Part shown: one piece after another, positions 1-6,891 of the stretch | Numbering within the stretch: position 1 is the stretch's first letter | Layout of the letters: each line of letters starts with the position of its first letter | Source: DASCNA01 sp036011305 | Lineage (GTDB): Bacteria; Verrucomicrobiota; Lentisphaeria; Victivallales; GWF2-38-69 | Reading direction: 5' to 3' | NCBI GenBank assembly: GCA_036011305.1 | Contig: DASCNA010000181.1 | Span: forward strand, 1-56,285 | DNA: 56,285 nucleotides | Made by a program: the position numbers and the translations under genes | Notes under the pieces: model-generated | What the model saw: only the letters and a program-made list of their open reading frames with translations | What the model was told of the DNA's origin: nothing | Databases searched by the model: none

Positions 1-451
1 AATTCTTACTTCCTGTGAGATAGTTAATATTAAATATTCCGGAGAGCAATTCAAACCAACGAAACATGTAGACCTGTTTTTTTCTAAGAAAAATATACCA
101 AAGAATTATGAAGTAATGGGTGAAGCATATGTCAGCTCAGAAGATGAAACTGTTTCAAGTGAAATAGAAAATGCCATTAAAGCAAAAGCAGAAAGAGTCG
201 GTGCCAACGCTGTCATAATTCAAAGCTATAATATAATCCCACAACAGGCCACTTTGGACGGAAACCCTGGAGGTTATGATACTTTTTCTCCAGGTTATCC
301 TGATGAAGCCCAGGGAAATAATTATTGGAACAGCGGTCCAATGGGTGGTGGTACAGGTCTGAATAATTCATTGGGAGGCCCAGGCCTGCGAGACGAATAT
401 TATGAGGAAGCTGAAGTAAAAGTACTGTTTATAAGATACATTGATAAATAA
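1..451 (+). CDS. Lipoprotein, 5' end cut by the window edge
   Basis: The reading frame is open from base 2 to the stop at 449-451, so the start codon and most of the signal peptide lie outside the window. The first residues in frame read ILTSC. L-T-S-C is a lipobox, which makes Cys5 of the visible part the probable lipidated residue. The first ATG in frame (116) is therefore internal. The mature part has a YEVMGEA segment, then an AKAERVGANAVI segment, then a Gly/Pro/Asn-rich stretch. The same order (lipobox, P-T-x-x-V, Y-x-x-x-G, AK-x-x-GANA) recurs in the next gene, so the two are paralogues. The pattern resembles small enterobacterial DUF4156/Rcs-type lipoproteins, but no function can be given. 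Membrane location is inferred from the lipobox alone. Confidence 0.7.
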   Translation, partial: ILTSCEIVNIKYSGEQFKPTKHVDLFFSKKNIPKNYEVMGEAYVSSEDETVSSEIENAIKAKAERVGANAVIIQSYNIIPQQATLDGNPGGYDTFSPGYPDEAQGNNYWNSGPMGGGTGLNNSLGGPGLRDEYYEEAEVKVLFIRYIDK

Positions 452-502
452 ATTTTGAATTTGTTAATATTTGTAATAGTTTATTAAGCGGAAGACAACA
501 AA

Positions 503-1003
503 ATGCTGATTATTAAAATTATTGTTCCATTTTTTAAACTTATTCCACTTATACTATTAATATTCAGTATAAACTCATGTCAGCCAATCACTATCAGATA
601 TTTCGGTAAATTTGAAAAACCGACCGAATATGTACAGGTTTACTTTACGACTCCAAATTTAAAAGAGAATTACCAAATAATCGGCATAGCAATGGTCAAT
701 GATACTGAAAATGTATTATCCCAGGAAGTATTAAATAAAATAATACAGAAAGCAAAAAATGTAGGAGCCAATGCAATTGCTATCAACTGGCATTCAATGC
801 CTGCTGCCTGGTATAACCCTGCAGTTTGGGATCAATATTACAGAGGATATGGTGCTCCTCCCAGTTCATGGGGTGGGGAAACATATTTTGTTCACCATAG
901 AGTTAATAATTATATGCTGAATATAACAGTAACATTCCTAAGAAAAACAAATAAAAATATGCATACAATCAGGACAAATACTGTGAATAAAAATCTGCTT
1001 TGA
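503..1003 (+). CDS. Small lipoprotein, paralogue of the upstream gene
   Basis: This is a 166-residue protein. The ATG at 503 is preceded by GGAAG at 490-494 with 8-nt spacing. Residues 1-26 form a signal peptide with a long hydrophobic run ending in I-N-S-C, a lipobox with Cys26 as the lipidation site. The mature part repeats the neighbour's pattern: PTEYVQVYF near 41-49, YQIIGIA near 57-63, AKNVGANAIAI near 84-94, then an aromatic- and Pro-rich stretch and a basic tail. The gap to the upstream gene is 51 bp with no hairpin, so the pair is probably co-transcribed. The pair probably arose by tandem duplication and then diverged. The function is unknown. An envelope role is inferred only from the lipid anchor. 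Confidence 0.7.
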   Translation: MLIIKIIVPFFKLIPLILLIFSINSCQPITIRYFGKFEKPTEYVQVYFTTPNLKENYQIIGIAMVNDTENVLSQEVLNKIIQKAKNVGANAIAINWHSMPAAWYNPAVWDQYYRGYGAPPSSWGGETYFVHHRVNNYMLNITVTFLRKTNKNMHTIRTNTVNKNLL

Positions 1004-1089
1004 AAATTTTTTACTTAAAATGATATTCAAACAATAAATAATACCTTGTCTATGTATACCAGAAAATTCTCTCTCAATCTTACAAGGTG

Positions 1090-1123
1090 TTGGTAATAAG
1101 CAAAAAAACGTGTACAATGTACA
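1090..1123 (+). promoter_or_regulatory. Sigma70-type promoter overlapped by a TGTACA palindrome
   Basis: TTGGTA (1090-1095, -35, 4/6 to consensus) and TACAAT (1113-1118, -10, 5/6) are separated by exactly 17 bp, 40-50 bp before the ATG at 1166. A perfect inverted repeat, TGTACA-A-TGTACA (1111-1123), covers the -10. A protein bound there would block RNA polymerase, so repression (possibly autoregulation by the HTH protein encoded downstream) is a reasonable inference. Nothing in the sequence identifies the binder. Confidence 0.55.
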
Positions 1124-1153
1124 TATATGAATACAAAATAACTAATTATCATT

Positions 1154-1161
1154 TGTGCACA
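1154..1161. promoter_or_regulatory. TGTGCACA palindrome at the ribosome-binding position
   Basis: This perfect 8-bp palindrome lies 4 nt before the ATG at 1166, where a Shine-Dalgarno would be expected, and no purine-rich SD is present. A GTGCAC core palindrome recurs twice at 41305-41354, in front of the galactoside operon and sstT. It may be an operator, or the resemblance may be chance. Confidence 0.3.
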
Positions 1162-1165
1162 TCTT

Positions 1166-2986
1166 ATGAAATTTTATAGAGAACAGTTTAGAAATATCAG
1201 AAAAAAGAAAAAAATCTCCTTAAAATATGTAACAAATCAGATTGGTAAATCATACAGAACTCTTTTAGCTTGGGAAAAAGGAGAACTAACACCTGGAGAA
1301 TCAGATATAAGAATTCTTGCACAAATACTAAGTGTAAATATCAATGAAATATCTAACCTTGAAGATTTTGACCAAACCAAAAAACCTTATTATTATAATT
1401 CATTAAATGAACTGGACGTTGTCAGTAGAGAATTTTCAGGCGATCTCTCTATTGAACAAAAAACTTATATCTTAAAACTGAGAAGTGAACTTGAACATTT
1501 ATCTTCTGAAATAAAAATGCTTAAACGCACTAATGCAAAGCAAAAGAATATAATAGATTCGCTTCATGAATTTATCTATACTAAAGACAGCAAATTAAAA
1601 TTTACTGATGCCAACCCTGCCCTCTTAGCTTATCTGGAAATTTCACTTCACGAAATTATAGGTAAAAATAATCATGATTTATTCCATTCAAAAGAAATTG
1701 AGAATTTAACTCTCATTGAAAAACATGCCTTGAACACAGGAATGAGAATGATGAACAAAGAAATCACAATACCAGGCAGCAACGGTAAAAAACGTGGTAT
1801 TTTCTCTGTTTCTCCTATCCATGGTGAAAATGACAAAGTTACAGGTTTAGTATGCAGTTTAAAAGATATTTCACCATTTGTAACTGCAGATAAGCGTATG
1901 GCAATGATGGAAGATGTAATTAACCGACTTACTGAGTCTGTCTGGATAACTTCTCTTAAACCTGTCAACCATTTTTTATTCATCAGTAAATCTATAGTTA
2001 ATATCTTTGGCAGAACTCCTGATGAATTTTATAAAAATCATAAACTCTGGCAGGAAATTATACATCCTGAAGACAAGCAACTGGTATTAGATAGAATAAG
2101 CAGCAATACGGACAAAGATTTCCCAAGGGAAACAACATATAGAATAATACATAAAGATGGTTCCATTAGATGGATAGAATCAAAATCATTTAAAAATTAC
2201 GGTGATAAAGAAAATGATATAATCTTTGGAATAATAAGAGATATAACTGAAGAGAAGAATTATGAAACCAAACAAAATTTACTGTTCAATGTTATTGATA
2301 AATTTTCTGAAATTGTATGGATAGGAAACTATGATGATGAGAAAAACTTCAATGCTCAATATGTTAACAAATATGCGTGCAAGAAAATATCAGGTTATAC
2401 AGATGTAGAACTGATCAATGATAGCGACAAATGGTTCGGCAATATTGTCCCGGAAGACAGGGAAAGAGTTCTTTCAATAGGTTCGAATATTAAAAACTAT
2501 CCATATACTCTGAAATATAAAATTAAGCGCAAAGACGGCAAAATAGCTACAGTTAACTCAAGAGGTTTTTCAGGTGAACATAATCTGTTCTACGGTTTTA
2601 TTCAGGATATTACCAGAAATGAAAAAAATATTGAAATCATTCAGTATTTTAAAGATTATATCAATAGCCAGCAATCTATATTCTGGATAAAAAAATTCAG
2701 ACCTATTGAAAGATTTATATTTATCAGCGATTCAATTGAAAATATGCTGGGCTACAAAGCATCAGAAATTAATGCTAAATTCTGGAGGAAAAAAATTATA
2801 CACCCTGATGATCTTCCTAAAATAGAACAGGTTCACACTCAAATATACGAAAATATGCCTTCAATGAAATATAATGTTCTTCATAAAAACGGTACTGTTA
2901 AACTGATTGAAGAAATTAAGTACGAACCAACAAATGTGGCAGATAATTCAATAAGGTTCGGACTCTTCAAAGAAATAGATAAATAA
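1166..2986 (+). CDS. XRE-type HTH regulator with four PAS domains
   Basis: This is a 606-residue cytoplasmic protein with no membrane segment. Residues 5-62 are a lambda-repressor/XRE helix-turn-helix. Residues about 95-128 look like a coiled coil (ELEHLSSEIKMLKR). Four PAS units follow at about 130-235, 245-362, 368-485 and 490-605. The last three carry PAC-like features such as W-x-x-x-I-H-P-E-D, the Y-R-I-I-H-K-D-G type strand, and endings like GIIRDIT. There is no kinase, GGDEF or other output domain, so the output is presumably DNA binding controlled by PAS ligands or partners. The XRE protein at 42911-43231 starts with the same MKFY and a related HTH ending (ELADLEN versus EISNLED), so the two regulators may share ancestry. 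The start lacks an SD. A sigma70-like promoter with an overlapping palindrome lies upstream, which suggests autoregulation. No histidines or cysteines point to haem or flavin, so the ligand is unknown. Confidence 0.85.
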   Translation: MKFYREQFRNIRKKKKISLKYVTNQIGKSYRTLLAWEKGELTPGESDIRILAQILSVNINEISNLEDFDQTKKPYYYNSLNELDVVSREFSGDLSIEQKTYILKLRSELEHLSSEIKMLKRTNAKQKNIIDSLHEFIYTKDSKLKFTDANPALLAYLEISLHEIIGKNNHDLFHSKEIENLTLIEKHALNTGMRMMNKEITIPGSNGKKRGIFSVSPIHGENDKVTGLVCSLKDISPFVTADKRMAMMEDVINRLTESVWITSLKPVNHFLFISKSIVNIFGRTPDEFYKNHKLWQEIIHPEDKQLVLDRISSNTDKDFPRETTYRIIHKDGSIRWIESKSFKNYGDKENDIIFGIIRDITEEKNYETKQNLLFNVIDKFSEIVWIGNYDDEKNFNAQYVNKYACKKISGYTDVELINDSDKWFGNIVPEDRERVLSIGSNIKNYPYTLKYKIKRKDGKIATVNSRGFSGEHNLFYGFIQDITRNEKNIEIIQYFKDYINSQQSIFWIKKFRPIERFIFISDSIENMLGYKASEINAKFWRKKIIHPDDLPKIEQVHTQIYENMPSMKYNVLHKNGTVKLIEEIKYEPTNVADNSIRFGLFKEIDK

Positions 2987-3027
2987 GATAATAATTCTCA
3001 ATGAGACACTATTAAAAGTTTATTAAA

Positions 3028-3061
3028 AAAGCCTCCTGTTTTATAAAAAAAAGGAGGCTTT
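3028..3061. terminator. Bidirectional hairpin terminator
   Basis: A 9-bp perfect stem, AAAGCCTCC (3028-3036) with GGAGGCTTT (3053-3061), has A/T-rich flanks on both sides. It sits between the convergent genes ending at 2986 (+) and 3097 (-) and can serve both. Confidence 0.85.
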
Positions 3062-3096
3062 ATCATAACTAGACTGTTTAAGTTTCAGATATAAAT

Positions 3097-6000
3097 TTAT
3101 GCCAAAATATTATTTATTGTAGCTTTAAAATCTTTATCCAAATCTTTCAAAAATGCATTCCAGCTCATACCATTAAGATAGAAAGCCATAGATGCAAGTT
3201 TCTTTGTAATGATTGCATTACGATATGCCTGAATTTCATGAGAATCCAGAATATGCATGATTCTGTCTTTTCCAAGAGTTTTAATTAAAATAGCAGGTAT
3301 GTAATGTTCCATTACCTTCCATACAAGTTCTTCATTTTCCAATATTTCATCAATTTTAGAATCTAAATCAGCCTGCAGTGTAAGTATTTCTTCACTTGTT
3401 ATAACAGACAGATCAAACAATGCCTTTGATTTATCTTCTTCATGAAGCTTAATAAGTATATCAGTTTCAAGACGAACATATTTGTCAATAAGTTCCATTA
3501 TTTCTCTAATTAAAGCCAATCTTGTTTCCGGAGCATTAAGAAGTTTAGAATCATAGTCATTACCAAATAAGAAAGCAGTAAGTACTTCTGCTACAGAACT
3601 ACTGAATACACCACCTTTATTAGCTGTTGAATCTTTAATTTCTTTGATATCCGTATTGAATGCAATATATCTTCTTGCTGCATCATTGAAGAATACATTA
3701 GCGCCTTCAACAATAAATTTTAATTCACTGAAGAGCTTTAGGAAGCCTTTAACATTTTTGTGGTTAATTGTATCTTTAAAGCCACCACATGGAATGAAAG
3801 CCTGAATATTTGCCTGTTCAATATATTTACGATTATTAAGGTCTGTAAGGAATGTTCTATGAAAAATTGAACCGTCTTCAATAAGAGTTCCGTCGGGCAG
3901 TTTAACATTTTTACTTAACCTAGGTACCATGAAACCTTCAGAACTGAGTTTTTCAACAGGAAATGCCAGTGAATCAGCACGAGGAGATGTATGACGCATA
4001 AAAGCAATCTTCATCAACTCTTCTTTGTTAAGGCCGTTAGGATCAAATAAAATTGAACCACCATCAATTATCAAACAGATTTTTCCCTTGTAGCATTGAA
4101 TTTCATTTGAACCTAAGTCGCCATCAGGACCACCAGTCATCATCAAATTCAGATCTGTTTCTTCAGAACCATAATATGAAATCAACGACCTAAAAGCACC
4201 CATGACACATGTTGTTGTCATACCACTGTATTCAATTTTTCCGCCGATGACATCATAAATTTTCTGCATATCTTTAGTAAGAACTACAGATTTTCCGTTA
4301 ATTTCAAGTTCTGTGCCTTCATCTCCTTTTTCAAGAAGACCGAAAACATCACCATTATCAAGTAATCCATAAGTATCATGAGGAATACCGAAGCTCTTGC
4401 CTGTTGTAATTGTTCTCCAGTATTTGTATCCACGTGCTTTTGTCTGATAAGAGGCATAGTCCATTAATGGCGCTGTACCTTCATCGGGACCAAAGAAGAT
4501 CATTTCATGTTTTCCAAAATGGTCAATAATAGAAGGATCTCCGAGGACTAAATCCATGATACCTTCTGTATAGTCAAATAGACAGTCCATGCTGTTATAT
4601 GCATAACTTGGACGGGGAACAAATACTCCTTTAGATCCACTCTCACAGATATCCTTGTGTTTCAATCTCTGAGCTTTTGGCCCAAGTGCATAGTTTAATA
4701 AAACTGCTTTATCTAATTCTGAATGATAATTTTCAGGAGTAACTCTTATCATTCTTAAACCGCCACGTGCAATATCAGCAGCTCTCATATGTGTTCCGCA
4801 GGCATAATGTCCGTTTACATAAAATATACCGAATACAAATTGATCAAATACCAACGGATCAAGAATTCTGTTATCAAATCTAAAAGCATATGATCTTTTT
4901 TCCTGCTTATAGAAGTTTGTTTTCAAAGTACATGAAACAAATTTAAACATGAATCTGAAAACATCATAACCTTCAACCATGTCCATAAATCTGGCACTAA
5001 TGATTTTATCATACTCTGTATATTTATGTTCAAGGTCTTCATCAGAAAGTGTGCTTCCTACTGAAGGATCAAATCTCTGAGCAAAAATTTCATATAAATA
5101 TTTCAATAAATCAGGATTATTTTGCGCAAGGTTCATTATCAAGCTTGAGCTATATGTTCCTTTATTTGAATCCTGAATTCTAGAGGCAAATGCATCACGC
5201 TGATCTGCATTTTCTAGGCTTGCCATAATTTCTTTATCTACCTGATTAACGCTTTCTTTATAGATAAAATAATGAGTGAAGTCTATTGCATTTCCTGCAA
5301 AAAGCATTTCGTTAAAAGTTAAAATGCCGTCAGAATAAAAATCAGTTATATCAGTTATGTTAAAAGCAAGAAACGCACTGAGAGAAGCAACTATGCTGTC
5401 TTCTTCTTTTCTGCTCAATTCACCTAACGAATACAGAGAACAAATTGATGAAGGAGCAATAGCCTTACCGCAATAAGGTTCCAAGTAAGCACGTCTTAAT
5501 ACCAGACCGTGGTCTTCAAATATTTTTCTTAAAACAGGAAGCTGAGGAAGAGCAAAGTCACTGTTGAACATAAAACGAGTTTCGCCTGTTTCAGCCAAAT
5601 TATAAACTTTCACCAATGGACTTGCTGATTTTTCAGCCTCTTCAAGAAATTTAAAATAACGTCTGCGTGTAGGTTTAGGAGTTGCTCTAAAGTTTCCTGA
5701 AAGGTGAAATAGGAATTTTGAATTTTCAAAATCTTCTTCAGAGTGATCTTTAACAGTTTCGGGTCTGATTATATAAGTATAGTTTTTGCTTTCAGGACAA
5801 TAGTAATATTCACGCCTGTGACCTGTAATCAAAGGACCAATGATTTTTTCCATACTGTCACGTGTATCTTCGGTAGCTATTCTAATATGATACACATCCT
5901 CATTTTGCTCTACATCTGAATCAAAATTTACTTCCCCGATATGTCCGAAAAGAATTGCTTCACCATCCTGAATTTTAATACTATTAGCAATTGAAGCAAG

Positions 6001-6255
6001 AATTGTTATCAAAGATTTTTTAGTGATATTTTCGAAGAAATAATTAGGAAGCCCCAAATCTTCTAATAATACTCCAGCTGCCATATTAATACATGTTGCT
6101 GTAAATAATCCTTCTGCAGATAAATCAATAACTGCTTCATAAAGGATACCAGGATCCAGGTGTACATATTTTGCCCGGTTGATAATAGATGTACCCACTG
6201 AGTAATCAAAAGGCTCACAAACGTAATCACTTGCCATTCCTTCTTTGATATTCAT
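3097..6255 (-). CDS. Large NAD-specific glutamate dehydrogenase
   Basis: This enzyme oxidatively deaminates glutamate to 2-oxoglutarate and ammonium with NAD+, a catabolic role. It is of the ~1000-residue (GDH-115/Gdh2-like) class. The protein is 1052 residues from the ATG at 6255, which has AAGGAAG six bases upstream. An in-frame ATG 57 bp further up would add a hydrophobic stretch without a good SD, so I reject it. The N-terminal ~470 residues are a regulatory region. The catalytic part starts near residue 481 with GTHMRAADIARGGLRMIRV. It continues with GPDEGTAP near 588, a nucleotide-binding segment with MMTGGPDGDLGSNE near 700, and EGANVFFNDAARRY. The gene is monocistronic and convergent with the PAS regulator. 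A separate NADP-type GDH lies 4 kb away, so the cell can run both directions with different cofactors. NAD preference is inferred from the family. Confidence 0.85.
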   Translation of the reverse strand: MNIKEGMASDYVCEPFDYSVGTSIINRAKYVHLDPGILYEAVIDLSAEGLFTATCINMAAGVLLEDLGLPNYFFENITKKSLITILASIANSIKIQDGEAILFGHIGEVNFDSDVEQNEDVYHIRIATEDTRDSMEKIIGPLITGHRREYYYCPESKNYTYIIRPETVKDHSEEDFENSKFLFHLSGNFRATPKPTRRRYFKFLEEAEKSASPLVKVYNLAETGETRFMFNSDFALPQLPVLRKIFEDHGLVLRRAYLEPYCGKAIAPSSICSLYSLGELSRKEEDSIVASLSAFLAFNITDITDFYSDGILTFNEMLFAGNAIDFTHYFIYKESVNQVDKEIMASLENADQRDAFASRIQDSNKGTYSSSLIMNLAQNNPDLLKYLYEIFAQRFDPSVGSTLSDEDLEHKYTEYDKIISARFMDMVEGYDVFRFMFKFVSCTLKTNFYKQEKRSYAFRFDNRILDPLVFDQFVFGIFYVNGHYACGTHMRAADIARGGLRMIRVTPENYHSELDKAVLLNYALGPKAQRLKHKDICESGSKGVFVPRPSYAYNSMDCLFDYTEGIMDLVLGDPSIIDHFGKHEMIFFGPDEGTAPLMDYASYQTKARGYKYWRTITTGKSFGIPHDTYGLLDNGDVFGLLEKGDEGTELEINGKSVVLTKDMQKIYDVIGGKIEYSGMTTTCVMGAFRSLISYYGSEETDLNLMMTGGPDGDLGSNEIQCYKGKICLIIDGGSILFDPNGLNKEELMKIAFMRHTSPRADSLAFPVEKLSSEGFMVPRLSKNVKLPDGTLIEDGSIFHRTFLTDLNNRKYIEQANIQAFIPCGGFKDTINHKNVKGFLKLFSELKFIVEGANVFFNDAARRYIAFNTDIKEIKDSTANKGGVFSSSVAEVLTAFLFGNDYDSKLLNAPETRLALIREIMELIDKYVRLETDILIKLHEEDKSKALFDLSVITSEEILTLQADLDSKIDEILENEELVWKVMEHYIPAILIKTLGKDRIMHILDSHEIQAYRNAIITKKLASMAFYLNGMSWNAFLKDLDKDFKATINNILA

Positions 6256-6891
6256 CTTTTTTCTTCCTTGTTTTAATTTTAATAAATTCCAAAATAATAT
6301 ATAAAATTTCACAATAAAATTACTAATAAATCTAACATGAAGCTAATAAGCCCAATAACAAATTAACTAAGTAATTTCAAACATAAATTTAATGAATAAT
6401 TTTCCAAACTATTTTTCTTTTATTTAAAAAAATAACACAAATTTGTTCTCGGCATAAACAATTTTGTATTCATATATTTTATATATATTATCAGTAATCA
6501 AAAATCAGAATTATTTGAGAATCAATCTGCATATTTATTTCAATAATATACGGCATAATGAAAAATAGTTATCAAAAAGTTGCAAAATACAATTTAATCA
6601 ATATTAAATTAGGAAAGTTAACTTATTATATCATCGTAACATAAATTTCTGTTAAGGCTAAGCTTCGCTTCTTCTGCTAAAAAAAATTATAAATATACAA
6701 CTTCGTTTCAACTCATTTGAATTAAACAGAATATTAAGCTATTTTTGAATATATTTACAGTCTCTTGCGGAAGTCAGTATAATTAAGAATAAATACAGAA
6801 TTTTATTTAAAATTAAACTTATTTTCTTCCTGTTATAATAGAAGTTGATAAGTGTATTTTCATAACAAGTTTTTTAACCGGAGAATTGATT
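6256..6891. other. Gene-free divergent region between the NAD-GDH and PEP-binding genes
   Basis: This is 636 bp of very AT-rich DNA that holds the promoters of two divergent genes. A TATAAT -10 box is at 6834-6839 (+), but I see no good -35 partner (TTAAAC at 6813 gives only 15 bp spacing). No frame encodes a convincing protein, and I see no conserved RNA. The region is long for this genome, so regulatory content is likely but not readable. Confidence 0.5.

Noticed and set aside
3097..6312. Longer NAD-GDH with 19 extra N-terminal residues from an upstream ATG
   Set aside because: The inner ATG at 6255 has AAGGAAG at the right distance. The extra residues are hydrophobic and not expected in a cytoplasmic GDH.
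6660..6690. Short GC-richer stretch (GGCTAAGCTTCGCTTC) in the gap before the PEP-binding gene as a possible small RNA
   Set aside because: No extended stem, promoter or terminator supports a transcript there.
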